From: Scortum barcoo
Lineage: Eukaryota > Chordata > Actinopteri > Centrarchiformes > Terapontidae
NCBI GenBank assembly: GCA_023238725.1
Contig: CM041541.1
Span: 6,110,884 to 6,174,883, forward strand
Direction of reading: 5' to 3'
Length of the DNA: 64,000 bases
The stretch's first letter is position 1. Each line of letters begins with the position of its first letter. This document shows, in pieces, positions 42,647-56,300 of this stretch. The notes under the pieces are model-generated. The model ran no database searches, had not been told where the DNA came from, and saw only the letters and a list, made by a program, of their open reading frames with translations. Made by a program: the position numbers and the translations under genes.

Positions 42647-45038
42647 GTGCTCAGATGCATCAAACCAGCCCATCTGCACACAATCAGCACATAAATATTT
42701 TAAAATGCAGATCTGTTCAATTAGACAGATTAGAATAAAGACAATAACTGTTGTCAGAAATAAGCAAAGCACAAATTTCATTAGTCAAAAAATCATCAAG
42801 ACTAACAGCCGGACAAACCCACATCCTCCACTGCACATATATTCTTGATGGAAATCAATTCTCAAAAAAAACCATGGCGGAGGTCATAAGGGGGGCCGTC
42901 AACTGAGCCGAATTAATCATACAGCGGGCTCTTAACGGACTACTCTCACGGACAATTATGTTCGATGGCAAGCTAATGAGAAATTTTTCAATCACTGTGA
43001 TGCACATGAGAGCCTACTGGTGAGGACACGCAGTAACAGGCGAGCGAGCGAGCACACTCCAGTGTACTTATTTTTCTTTCCCCTTCACACACTCGCACAC
43101 ACACACACCTGCCTCTCTCTTGCAAAGGCTGACCTTTCCCTCCCACACCTCCGCTCTGTCCTGTTCGGCTCTGCGTGGATCAGGGCTCTTGTCTCTGCTA
43201 TAACCGGCTCAACTGGAGGTGAAGGACCCTCAATCCCTCCCTCTATCTCTGCTGATCCGTCCCCGGCTCTATTCTCGGCGGAGAACAAGGAGATGAGTCA
43301 AACGCGGGGCGGAGAAGAACAAGCTGCCACCTTTCCTGAGCTCCCGTGAGGCTCACAAAGAAAACCCACCGATGGTTTCTAACAGCCCGAGCTACAAAGA
43401 AGACGTGGCGGCGCCTTTCTGCATGTGTGTCGCAGATTACGCGTTGAGCGGTAATTCTTGCTTTGCTACTGCTGATGAGCTTTTGCAAGTGTCACATAAA
43501 AAGAACAACGGCGAGAGCAGTGCCAAACAGCTGGGATATTGTCTGCAGAGATGTAGAACCCTAAACTGAGCTTTATTCAGCGGGGCGTTGCGAAACAAAA
43601 GCAGACACACAAACACAAAGGTAATGCCATGTCTGAGGGCTGCAGATTTGTGTCACCTGCTCGCCACTTCTGAGAGGAAGAAAAAAAAATAATTTGGCTT
43701 GGCCGATTTCTAAAAATTGTACATTTTAACCACACACACACACAAAAAAAAAAAAAACACAGCAAACACAGCCAAACACTTTGCGGCTCTGCGATTAATT
43801 GCTGACTTCCAAATAAACCAAGACAAAAGACGGATTTAGAATAAACCAGCTTCAGCAGAGTCCGGGACATGCACCCTGGCTAATAAAATCAGACATCAAA
43901 TAAACAGTTAATTAGGTTATTAATGGCTTGCACTCATGGCACTGCAATAAAAATTGATTTCAGTGTTTTGCTAAACTGAGTAACTAATCTCCCATTTTCT
44001 AGCCATTTCTACTAATTGCAAGCAAGAAAAGCACTGACAGGGGAGCTATATAATTGGACCAGAAAACGATTAGTGTAAAGCTTATGAAATTATATCACTT
44101 TCATACACTGCTTGCCTCAATTTCAGGGCGACTGAGGCAGTGTCAGTTTAAGAAACTGCCTGTAATAGCTCAGACTGAATTAACAGGAAAAAAAAAACAT
44201 AAACAGGCACAAATGAGCCTCTAATTGCGCCGCTCGCTCTGCCTCCAGGTCGCGCAAGGCGATGTGGGAGCGCGGTGCTTGGCGCAGCAGAGGCGCAGTC
44301 AGCCAGCATTAATAAATTAAATCCACAGCAGAGCATGTAGGTAATCCATTACCTATCCCATAGGAGAGCTTCCAGGGAATATCAATCTAGGCAATTAGAG
44401 GAGAAACAATAAACACAGACAACTAACATGCAAGTCTAGCAGTTTTAATCTGTGGAGTCTTATGAGAGGAGAATAACTCAAAAAGTCTGCCAGAGTCATT
44501 AAAAGTCCATTTGCAGGCAACACCTGCAGAACAAACGGGGAAACAGGGAGACAGAGGATGAGCTTGGCTGGAGAATAAAGCAGAGCGAAGCCTCTTATTG
44601 GCTGATCTTGGTTAATTATCCTCGTAATGAAAAGCAGAAGCAGCACTGGCAAACTGGCAAGGAGCTTTCGAGAGCTCTGGCTCAGCTCGCCGAGTATCAC
44701 GGCATTGACAGCACACCAAATCTCATGTTGCGCTCAGTTTAACAAGCCAAAGAGAAAGAGACTGCACGCTCGCAGGCTGACTTGCTGCCATGCGCTGATA
44801 AAAAGGAACGGAAAAGCTGATGCGGAAGAGATTTTCTCATGGATTAACATTTGTTTTAAAAAAAGCACTGAATACAACATGCGTTCACCTGATGGGGTAG
44901 CAGAAAATCAACAGCCTCAAAACGACAAAGTGAAAATGCTGAACTGCTGAACAAAACAAACTACAATAAACATGAAGAGGAAATCAGAAAAAGCATGCGA
45001 GGCTGATGCTAGAAGTGGCTGGAAGCTGCAGGACCTAC

Positions 45039-45250
45039 CTGCCCGGCAGCTCTGCCCTCCATCCCTTCTGCTATTCGGCCGTTTAGTTTCCATTGTACAG
45101 GAGGCACAATTTGCTGGAGAGGAGGCTGGAGTCGCCTCCCAGCTCGCTCCTCGGCAGCTGCCTGCTGCCTCCTGTTCGCTCGCTCGACTGAGTGAGAGTG
45201 TAAGACAGGGAGAGGGGAGTGTAAAGGGAGAGGGTGAGGGGGAGTGGGTG
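45039..45250 (-). other. r3hdm1: Candidate alternative first exon of R3HDM1
   Basis: A strong donor GGGCAG|GTAGGT lies at 45038, with no convincing acceptor upstream. The segment is preceded by GA-rich repeats, as might suit an alternative promoter. An ATG at 45091-45093 opens METKRPNSRRDGG, which would not join the main frame. The upper boundary is arbitrary. Confidence 0.25.
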
Positions 45251-45253
45251 TCA

Positions 45254-45255
<2 letters not shown>

Positions 45256-45291
<36 letters not shown>

Positions 45292-45571
45292 AGGGGAGGG
45301 AAAGAGGGAGGGAGAGTGCTGTGCGAGCACAAGTCTACCTGCCACAACCCATCAAGCCAGCCAGCCTTGGAGACAGCGCCAAATCAACAGCTGGCCCCTG
45401 TGTGATGTCAGAACCTCGGCAGCCAGTCACGGCAGCCGAGGCCGACCGGCGCTACGGAGCACCGACTGAACCAAAGTCACCGGCTAAATGGGGCTCTTCA
45501 TTAGCTACTCTGCTTTAGGATGGAGGCGGGGGTAGAGAGAGGAGGAGGAGGAGGAGGAGGAGGAGGAGGAA
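45256..45571. repeat. (GA)n and (GGA)n tracts
   Basis: (GA)n at 45256-45288 and (GGA)n at 45540-45571 bracket mixed sequence, and purine richness continues to about 45770. Long frames across it (for example 44972-45469 on the plus strand) are low-complexity artefacts. Confidence 0.85.
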
Positions 45572-48049
45572 AGGGCAGCCAGGGAAATGGAAGAGATGGA
45601 AGGAGACTGAGAGGAAGATGAGAAAACCGGAGGGTGGGAGGTAGAGCTGCTGTAAGGGAGGAAAGGCGAAGAAAGGAGCACAGAGGAGGCGAAAAGAAAG
45701 CGAAGGAGAAAGAGAGATGCGAGAGAACAGGGATGAGGAGAGGACAGGGGACAGGATCGACATGTCTGTGGCCAGCTAGGTGCTCATAGACCAGGTGGAG
45801 AGTCGATGGGGAGGCGCTAGCCGCTGAGAGGCCGAGCTGTTCACTGGGCTACCTTCCCATTAAAGCTGGCACCCTGCTTCTCACACAAGAAGACAAGGCT
45901 ACAGCTAATCCTGCTGCCTCAGAGAGAGCCACCACCTGAAATACCACCCATTACTGAAACACAAAAGGGAAATGCGGCAATAACACACAAAAAACATTCA
46001 GCTTTGGGCGAATCTAAGATAAGCTTCCTGGTGGATCAGCTAGAAAACAGTGCACTGTAAGGAGGAAGAGCAGCTGCTTGTTCATCATCAAACCGCACCC
46101 CTTACCTCCTCCATTTCATCTAAATGTGCCTCTCATGATTTTAGAGGATTTAATGGGGGAAAAACAACAAGGGATCACAGCCTCCACCACTATTCACTCG
46201 GCCTGTTTATTTCATTAAAGATCAAGTATTCGGTCTCCTCTGTACATGCGACAAAGATGGCATGGATGCGAGTGATAATTGAGCTCTGAAAATATCCCAC
46301 TTCATGAAGCACTTTCATCAGCAAGTGACTGACAGGCTGTCAAAGACACAGGAAGTCACAAACAGGTCCTCCGCACAGCTGAAGTCTAGACTGCCATAAT
46401 GTGATTGTTTTTGTCCTTTCAGTCACTCAGACTTTAACAGCAAACACAGTGGGCGGAAAAGTTCCTGCTGTCACTTAGCAACCAACACCAGGCTGCGACA
46501 ACCGATCCGATCCAATCCTGCCTCATAATTGTACCATTCGTTATGCCAGGTCTCTGAAGAATTTATTATTGTGCTTTCCTTAATCCCATGAAAAGGTCAC
46601 CAATTGAACAAACAATTTATGGATAGGCGGATGAATTATTTAATGGCCTAGACCAAATATTATAGGAAAGGGAGATTTTTCCCCCTGGAGGGCGATGAAT
46701 TATTTAGTCATTGGGCCACATCTTTGGCGAGAGCTATTACACAGCATCCTCAACCTCAATATCTGATAATCTCATGAGCTTCTAAAGCGCCCTAACCTGC
46801 GTAATGAATGGTCAACAGAGTGACGGCTGCAGTGGCCTGGACAGCCGCAGGTGAAATGGTTATGGCAAACTATTATTGTTAGCATTTATTTTAAGCCTTG
46901 GAGGGGGCGTGTGTGCCGCAGAATGTGGACATTTGAGAGATGGTTTAATGTACTTTTCTGTGACCACTGCTTCCTAAAGCACACCCGGCAGGTGGAAACA
47001 GATGTTGATGTTTATCCGCAGTATCCATATTCCCTTAACAAGGGCTAATTGCACTTTCCCAACTTAATATACTGGCGTATATACTTGCAACACAGTGTAT
47101 GTAGCGGATCGTTTTACAGCGCAGTTGCAAGCCCTGCAGAGATTAACACATCATCTCCGCTCCTTTCAAACGGCAGCTGGAGGGAGCAAACCAGCATCCT
47201 CTCTCCACCCACCGTGCTCGGCTGGTACCTTCATGAAAATGATACCAGTGCGATGTTCAGCCGCAGTGGTGGCAACCTGTGAGCTCTCGTGGCCATCATG
47301 TACAAAAATGTCCCCACCGTGACCATTGTCCGGGTTATAGTAGGTATTAAACCAAAATGACTTATTAGAGGCCTTTTACTGGCACAAGTTCAAGCCAGGT
47401 TTTACTCTCTAAAAACAAGTGGAGTTGTACCTAACCACAATGTAAAAACATATCAAATATCTATAAAAGTCTAGCACAAATAAACATGATAATCTGTGAC
47501 AATGCTTGTGATTGATTATGTGAAAAGCTACCATGCATCATTGCTTTATTAAAATTCATAATTACTTAATTATAATTAATTGGTGTGCCTTAAAAAGACT
47601 GATCTGTCTTATTTGTCACTCAAAATACAACATAATAACCCTCTTGTTGTTCTTATTTAGTAGACTCTTGTACTGTAGAGGTAAGTGCGCAACGTTATAT
47701 GTCGTTTATTAATAGGTGGATTTGATTAATTATCGTGTTTTTCCAATGCTCACATCGACAGGCATCTGTATTAAGACACAGAGGAAAGATGTTAACAATC
47801 AATCGAAAGCGGATGCATTTGCTTAGATTAATCATTTGCGGCGGTTCAATTTAAACGGTATTCCACTGCGACCCCGCAACACCAGGCTGCATTACAAATT
47901 TAGCGATTTTAAACTATTCCTCGGTATCGGCTCACCTGCAAGCCTAAATCAACATGTGACATTTCAGTGCGATAGGTGACACATGTAAGTCAAATTCGGC
48001 TGATAGGAGATTTAACTAAGCAGCAACTAAAGCTCAGTTTAGTGAAATG

Positions 48050-48900
48050 TCCTGTAGTTAACCTTAGTACTCGCCGTTCGCTGCCGCTTATCACTGAAAG
48101 AGGAACCAGGCCTAAAAGTAGGTGAATTACGTCGCATTTTTTTAATTGACGCCGCTTGTTTTTTAGGGAAGCACGCCGAATTCAAGCACGGCTGCTTACA
48201 CCTCGGACACGATGTTTGCCTGCGGTGTATTTCCACCGAGGACCTTAGAAAAGCAAAATGTCTGTACCGTGTCGGGGCTAAGCTAACGATGGTTACCTGC
48301 CTAGAAAACGGACGAACACCGGCGCTGTCACGCAGGAGCGAGAGAGATGTTTACCGCTCGTGTTACGTGGTTTAAACTATCCGGTTAACGCTTTCGTTCA
48401 TTTTGCACACCGATAACAGCTGCTGCGGGTGTGTGATGTGGCCTTACCGGTTTGTTTTACAGTCGGTGCACCGCCGTGGTCTCCGTCGGGGGTGAAGGCG
48501 CTGTTGGCGGAGAGACGGAGCGACAGCGGCAGGCTGTGCGTCAGCGCTTCACGCTGCGCACGTAGGAGCGTTGGAAATATGTCACGTCTCGTCGTCGCCG
48601 CGGTGTCTTCGCGTCGTGGCAGCACGCAAAGCACGCGGTTTGCCTCATATTTTCGTCATTTCTCTCACATCATCTCTTATCATTTTAAAGCGTTTACATT
48701 TCCAGGCGAGCTGTGGTTAAACTGGAGCACAAAACGCCAGGCCGCCGGGTGATGAGTGCGCGCAGCGGGTGCAGGGTGATATAAACCGAGTGAACCTTAA
48801 ATTTGCCGCGAAACTTTTTTAGTTTTTCGGTTCAAACAATCTGACTGCTGCTCTTCATCTGGTAGGCTAAAAAACGTACACACAAACTAAAACAACACTT
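48050..48900. promoter_or_regulatory. CpG-rich bidirectional promoter, R3HDM1 / ZRANB3
   Basis: A CpG-dense, moderately GC-rich interval lies between the divergent R3HDM1 (minus) and ZRANB3 (plus) genes. It contains a GTCACGT element (48579-48585) and a partial NRF1-like ctgcgcacg. No TATA or CCAAT box was noticed, which is usual for such promoters. The same head-to-head arrangement is known in human. Confidence 0.65.
48448..48600 (-). other. r3hdm1: Probable R3HDM1 untranslated exon 1
   Basis: A good donor ACCG|GTAAGG on the minus strand (GT at 48447-48446) lies at the inner edge of the CpG-rich region. The upstream transcription start is not visible, so the upper limit is nominal. Confidence 0.45.
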
Positions 48901-50121
48901 AAATCTTCTTATTTGGCTTCGCTGACACGAATTTATATGGAACGTTAGCTGTGTGGCCGTTATCATGGCAACACTGTGTGGCTAGAGGAGCAAATTGTAC
49001 CGTAAAAATATGACATTAAATTTTGTGCTTGCTGTGTTTTTACACTTATATTACAGCTAGTTACCAGGTTCACATGCAATATATAACAAAATAATGCAGC
49101 TATGTAGCTTGTGAAAGTCTCTACACTCTCTGGTTTTCAGTACGAGCAATGCTTTTATTTCTGTGGGCCAGTCCTTTTAACTTCCGGTTGCTAGCTCTGG
49201 CCACATCCTTACTTGTTTTAGTAATATTTTTACTTGTAATGTGTTCTTATTATATGTTGCTGCCTAATCTACACACTCTCTTTAGATCCACTAATAAATC
49301 GCCAATAAAGCTGCAGTTCGGCATGTTTTTTAGATTGTTGTTTTCGGTAGTTGTAAAGAAAAATCAACTATTAAATTACATTTTTGTGTTGTTGTTGTTA
49401 CACAGTACTTCTCAAGGAGAACACATTTATTATACCTTTGGTGTGTCATTGACGTAATGTTGAAAAAAACATGCAGCACACATGTATCTGAGGTTTCAAT
49501 ATAGATGTGAAAATAATACTTGACTATCAAAGAAAGAGTAGAAATAAAAAATGTTTACATAAAACCAACAAATTATATGTTAAGCATGCATTAAATAAAT
49601 GACTTTTGCCATTAACTGAAGGCACACTTTGCTCTCTGATGTCTACCTGGATAACACTGTCGTTATGAGAATTGCTGCAGGCTTAGACACTGATTTTATG
49701 GGCTTGTTGGTTTATAATCTTCAGTAACTGTACTTACATGTGGAGGCAGTCTGGATTAACCAGGATGGTGCCAGGTGAGGCAGCACATGTAAAAAAAAAA
49801 CCCACATGCTGTTGCTGTATATCTGTGGGCGGTTGAGACAGGCAACTTCTACCATCTCATCTGAAATTCTGACTTTCTTTGTCCACTATACTGCGTCATC
49901 CAGCTTCTAATAATGGTATCCCTGTCAGTGGTAGCAGGCAGCAGAGAAAAGCATCTCACCCTTATTATATAACCTGCTTAAATCAGAAATAAATATGGTA
50001 AAAAGTGCTCATTAATGTCTCATAGATGCTTTAGTGAATATTCACTAATTCAGGCTGAAGCTAGCCCACATAGGTGCATGTTCAGATGTACATCTTAGCT
50101 GAATGTTTTTTCATTTTGCAG

Positions 50122-50325
50122 CTTAAAATCAGAGCCGGCTGACTGAGCGAGGACCGAGAAACTGATGAGGACTTGCTAATGGAAATGGATGATAATGGAC
50201 CTACAGACCTCTTGCTGTGATACAAGATGGTCACAGCAACTGTCAGGCCTTCCTCACAAGCTCCTGCAGCGCCTGATGCCTTTCCAAAAGGAGGGAGTGG
50301 AGTTTGCTTTATCTAAGAATGGACG
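50122..50325 (+). CDS. zranb3: ZRANB3 first coding exon
   Basis: Acceptor TCATTTTGCAG ends at 50121. An in-frame TAA lies just before the ATG at 50189 (MIMDLQT), so coding starts there or at 50195. It encodes LPHKLLQRLMPFQKEGVEFA, matching human LPDRLRAKLLPFQKDGIIFA, the Q-motif-like start of the SNF2 helicase. Donor GGACG|GTAAGT. 50122-50188 is 5'UTR. Confidence 0.93.
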
Positions 50326-53300
50326 GTAAGTGGTGCAGCTGCTCAGTCAGTTTCACAGGTCTGCTTTTTCATTTGAAAGTTTTTTATGTTAAGTTCTGTG
50401 TTAAGAGACATCGTTGATATCAGACACTCATAACTAAATATAAAGGTCAACTTGCACCTTGCAAATTAGTAATAACATGAGATGATGAGATATGACTTGT
50501 AGACCTACAGATTTCCACTCCTCTTCTGCGGTAGTAGGAGTTTATTGCCATAAAGAAGATTTCAAGACAAATCTATTGTCTGGACATTTCACAGAAGAAT
50601 ACAGGTAGCTCTAGTATCACTTAAAGTTCCACACACATCTGTTCCTGCCAATTCAAGGAAGAGGCAAGCCATTTAGTAAATGTAAACTTAAAGCGAGGCT
50701 ATGGTACTTTTGCTAAAAAGCAGCCATTTTACACAATAACAGAATCATGGTAGGCTTAAATGAAAATGCTAAAATATAGCTTTGTAGAAAAGACCTATAA
50801 TGTCAACAAACTGGTGCACCAGTGCCACTTAATACAACAGTACATATATAAACTTTGCTAACATAAGTCTCGTCAAACTGCTGGTCCTAGCAGACCAACT
50901 AAGGCCGTAGCAGCTAAACCACTGAGTGTGTTAAAATGAGCAGCAGAGTTGTATTGCATAAAAGTTCAACATGTTTTTTAAGAGGAAGAAATGTTATTTC
51001 TTCTTTTTCAAAAGTTGCATAGTGTCACTTGAAAGCTGCGCTGTGGCATTTTTGACCACTTTAGCTATAAAGAGAGTTGATCATTGTTTTACATATGAGG
51101 ACACTACAGATGGGTGACATATTAAAGGAAAAACCTGAATGCCTGATGTCTACATTGAGGGTACCAGGTGGCTCTGTTATGCTGTGAGGGTCATTTTGCA
51201 GGTATGGTAGAGGGAAAGGTCACTGAAAATCAATCTGAAGTTGTTCTGATTGATCACCTTTGATGATACATTTCTATCCTGATGGGAGTGGTCTCTTACA
51301 GGATGACAGTGCCCCCATCCATGTGTCACTTTATGGTTTGATGAGTATAAAAATGATGTGAGTCATATGCTACAGCCTTCACAGTCACCAGATCTCAACC
51401 TGATTGAGGGTTAGGGTCCAGTACAAAATAAAGAGAACTGGAGACCAGAGTGTCTTTTATATTTTAATGTATTCTTGCAAGAAGGTGAGCTGTCAGACAA
51501 CCGAGTGTGTGCTCAGCTGGATGAGGACTCACAAGCGATAACAGAAAAAGCACAGACACAAACAAACAAAGGATAGGTAGGGAAGGGAGGGAGTGTGAGG
51601 TCTTGTCATCCCTTTTAGTAGATGGTTTCAGGGTTACATCGTCTTCGTGCGTAAAAGGAGTCTGGCAGACAGATAGTTAATCAGAACATTGTAGTTAAGA
51701 TTTAAAACCAGTCTGAGCCACCCTGTGAGAGCGTGTCCTCCACAGTGCGATGGCCGCTATCAGTCAGAGGTCTCTCTTTTACAGCAGGTCAGAAGTGTAC
51801 CTGTTCAGTCAGAGGTTTGTCTTTTATTACAAGTCAGAGGCCTGTTATCTAAAGGAATTTAGATCTGGTCAGTTTAACATGCATCAAGAGAAAAGTGAAT
51901 CACTGTATGAGAAAAGAGTAGACTATTATATGTGATTATAAAACATAAGGACTATTATATAATAAGGAAATAATAATAACGGCAGATTTCCATTACAACA
52001 CCTATGGGAGATTTTGGCAGGTGTTAGATAGTGCTCTCCACCACCAAATGAGGGAATATCTTTTGATTTTCTTTTGGAAAAATGGTGTTCTTCCCTCCAG
52101 TAGAGTTCAGAGACTTGGAGAATCAATGCCAAGGAGCACTGAAGCTGTTCTGGAGGCAGGTGGTGGCCCAACACCTTATTAAGACACTTTATGTGCAGTT
52201 TCCTTCTGTAAATATGCATGTATTTAAGTGACATAATGCGCAGTCCTGCTGGTGGTTGGTGTAGGCATGTATAATGAAATGCAGCATCAACAAAGGCAAG
52301 GAAGAAGAAGACCGTTAGCAAACATACATGGATGAAAACTATTGAGGTTTCCGACTCCTCAAACAATTGGCTATACATGAAGATGGTTATTCAGCTTCAG
52401 GGATGCTCACAATGCATTTTGGTTAGAAACAGTGAATATACACATAACTTTACATAATTCTGCAGTTTGATAAAGAAGAGATGAGAACTTTAAGAGGTCT
52501 GCTGGTCACTGATCTGTTTGGATTCTTCTGTTCTTCTGCTCATTTCCACACCTAAAATCGAAGCTTCATTTAAGCAGACAGAGCAAATCTGCAATATAAC
52601 ACATTTCCCCTCTATTGCTGCATCAGTGTCTGATTTAGTCTTAATAGGACGGCATGTTTTGACAATTTGCCTAATGGAGCTTTAAAGTATGCAGCCCCGA
52701 AATTCAGATTTCCAACCAAGTTGCAATATGTTCCCACGGCTCAAGAAGCGAGGAAAAAAGTCCAGAGTGTGTCTGAATATATAAGAAATTCAGAAGGTCA
52801 GATAGAGTCCAGGTTGTATCTATGAAAACAATTACCAGTCCATGAGAAGTTTCTCAGTTGCCCTGAAGTCCGTAAGTGTTTGGCTGTTTTGAGCAGTCGC
52901 TGCAGGAACTGACCGGGTCTTGCCCATTTCCTCCTCCCCGGCCAGTCGATGTACGCTCGGGTTCTTGGGAAGGTCAGCGCAGGGGGAGCCAATCTGAGTG
53001 TCGCTGCTGTGATGCGGAGCGGCCATATTGATTCAGGAACACTGGGAGGCACTGCTTTGTTACACGGGTGGGTCAGAAGTCAATTGGCTCTAGCCGCACC
53101 GTGTCGACAGTTACCTCAGTCAATTGGCATCAATGTGACAGTAAGAGCAGCGCCGGCGGTGCTTCTCTCCGGAGACGAGCAGAAGTGGCATTAGTACAGC
53201 ATATTATAGGCAGAGGGAGCCTGAAAGTAGAATCAGCACTGACATGATGTTTGGGCTAGTATATTTAGTTGATTTATTCACCTACAAATCATAATACTTA

Positions 53301-56300
53301 TATAAATGTATGCCAAACTAGTACAGGTGCTCTGTGACTACACCTTCCTATACCTGTGTGATAATAGGTCTAAACTTGTAAATGTATTTGCCAAATAATC
53401 TTTAATAAAAGGTCTACTGTTCATATACAGCAGACGGATAATTAATTCAGGATGTAGTTTACAATACATCTTATACTTGCTTGCTGTTTAAATCATCTCC
53501 TCTCTCCTATATAATCTGTCTCCTCCATTTGTGACGTGATTTGTATGTCGAGTCAATATGAAGCATAAAACGGATTATCATGCACATCAGGACGATGCTC
53601 TGACTTCTGTATAAACTTGGCCTGTCTGTTCTCTCACCAGAGCATGTCACAAACCCCAGCCTCTAACAGACAGCTCAAGTTGGGTGGTGAAGTCTTTACT
53701 CCCCAGCCGTGTAGAATTCCTGAGTAGATTTTGGAGACATTTTGAGCCAAGCCTTGGATTCACACAAAACAGCAGTAGGTAGCTTTTTTATACTTAATGG
53801 GGCATCAGAGTTGATAGCTACCGTAAGAAGATGCAGTCAGTTTACAATGATAACGGTGGCAGATTTTATCAGCTATAGCCAACTACCTAATTAAGCAGAC
53901 GTCAGCTCAACACGTTTTTTTATAACACGTCTCCGGCTAACCTTTGAATGTTCACAGTTGACTCATTTTAAGACAAGAACCCTGTTAAAGGGCCTAAAAT
54001 ATGCACGTGACATACATCGCTGTTGTATTTGTTTGTGTAGGTCATATAGAGGCATCAGTATTAAATTTGGATTGATTCATAACCAGTAAAAAACTCCATA
54101 TAGCTGTTTTAAATAAGGAGGAGGAAAAAAAATGTAACATGTGATTATTTTGTTCTAACAGCCCTCTTTGGCTGCTTAGCATATATATTTGTGACATTAA
54201 GAGTGAAAACACAGTGACTGAGAAGACCAACAAGAGTACAAGATTTCAAGACTAACTGAAGGTTTTGCCAGCTGTAACGCTATCTCTGTTGTTGTTGCTG
54301 CGGTTGCTGGAGTGTAAACTTTCCCCAAATCCAATAAAGGGCAGAGCAAAGCTGCTGCACTGGAAGTGTCAGCCATTAACATTAAAAAATAGAGCCATTT
54401 TAGGAAACATCCTCTCCACTCCCTTGTTGTTGCATACCAGAAATATAACAGTGTGAGATAATGCAGTGACTAAGAGGTTAAAATGTCTAATTTGACAGCA
54501 TTTCAACCCCATTTACTGCATTCCACATATCTGCAAGTGTGCATACAGACAGTACAGATGATTACAAGCTGCTCATTCAGTGTCTTTGAAAGAGCTACGT
54601 ATTAAGGCAGTGACCTCTTTTTTTTTTTTTTTCACCAACAGGGACTTATTGTAGAAGTGGCAGAAGCAATAATATTTCTACCCACAAGACAGACCAGAAT
54701 GCAATGCAGCTGCAGACTTGTTGGGTTTTTAGGAAGGAGGGCAACAATTCTGGGAAATGTAGGATATCACTACCTGAAGTGGAACCAGACGAGGCAGGTT
54801 GACAGAGGAAAAATAAATGGCAGCCCTTCATTATGAAATGTCTCCTGAAATGCACTGAGCATCATAGATTGATGTCGGCTATCTAACGGTGTGGGAGGAC
54901 CCGTGGGCGGATTTTTCCTTTAAATCTCACGGTCGTTGTGTCTTTTCGCATCCAGAGCATCTAGAGTACCGAACCGAAACATCAAATGTTGTTGCAATTC
55001 AAATACTTATGGAGCCGGCTGTATCGGTCTGTGTAGGAGGATGAGTGAATTTTATGGAGTCAGATGAGGGATAATGTGGGAAAGTTGTGGTACAGTACGG
55101 CAATAAAAACCCACGAGATGTGGTTCATTTGTATTGTTTGGAAAGTTGGGCAGGGTGCGTTATTTGAGTGCTGACATTTGTATATAATCAATTACTCTGA
55201 AATGGAAATGTACCCAGGTTATATCTGGTACGTGCAGTACTCTGAGCAGGACTACCGAGATATAGAAAAACCATCAATTTGGAATAAAAGTACATCCATT
55301 CAGTACTCCTGGTGTCTTCCATTAAGGTGTTGACTGCGGCTCGAAGACGGACATGTGATGCTCTGTGTGTCTGTAGCACTCTGATTTGTCCAAAATATTA
55401 TTGTAAGTGACTGCCTGTGCTTTTATTGAATAAGGCCTGCTCTGCTGATGCGAGAGGAGATCAATAAGCAGACCGTGCTGTCTCTTCCTGTGATGGTCAA
55501 ATTACAGAGAGAAGTCCTTCCCAGAGATGGAGTTTGTCCTCCGCACACATACGAGCTGATGCCTCCGCGCCACACTTGCACCGGCCCTTAAGTGTTGTTC
55601 ATAATATAGAGACTGTACACAGAGTCGTTCCATAAAATCATTCAGGCTATTCAGGAACACTTAGGGAGTTACAGTACTGGCACTACAATTGAGCTCATTT
55701 CCACAGTCCCTATTGAAAGTCCATCCATCTAAGACAAATTGAGCACAGCAGCCAACAACTTTAAAGGGAGGCTCTGTGGAGATCACTTATATTAAAGTCC
55801 CTGCAAGCTTGGTTTCAAATGTTGAGGGTTTTTTGTAAAACCTTAAATGCTCACGATGAAATAAGCAACAACCAAGACATGAATTAAGGGTAAGAGTTTG
55901 ATTTTCAAAAACTCAGCGTATCTGATTTGATATTGTTTATTTTATAATTTTTTTTTCGAAAGCTCCCTTCAGAGCCAAACAGAGAAAAGTAATCTAGTCG
56001 GAACTTCATGTGAAAATCAGTGTATTCACCTTTAATGTATATTAGGAATACACATCAGTGTGAATGTTGGCATCCAGCAGCTTTAACGCTCTACTTACAG
56101 CGTTTGCTGATTATTGGAAGTATTTTACAGTGATTGGTTGATACAACAAAACCCGATTTTCACCACTGTTATTAAACGTAATGTCACATAATGTCGCCCT
56201 TTCTTATTCTTACCCCTGACCCCTAGTTTGACGGCAGTGGTGTTAAGCATCGTCAGCAGTGCGTGGTTTGTCTGTGCAGCAGCCGTATGAGCTACAGATA

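Larger units (their letters stand above)
35617..48447 (-). other. R3HDM1 5' region: intron(s) with possible untranslated exons
   Basis: No protein-coding exon is recognised between coding exon 1 and the promoter. It carries candidate 5'UTR exons near 40.1 and 45.1 kb, microsatellites at 42189-42219, 42576-42645, 45256-45288 and 45540-45571, and a decayed MITE (about 40930-41165). Several well-kept AT-rich stretches (for example 37920-38450 and 46500-46750) could be conserved noncoding elements, but that cannot be judged without an alignment. Confidence 0.6.

Noticed and set aside
44972..45469. Plus-strand frame of 165 codons, the longest plus-strand frame in the window
   Set aside because: It runs through (GA)n repeats as (ER)n, with no domain and no conserved look.
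54940..55030. Tc1-like right end (aaatacttatggagccggctgta)
   Set aside because: It resembles the end of some Tc1 copies, but no partner end or body was found nearby.
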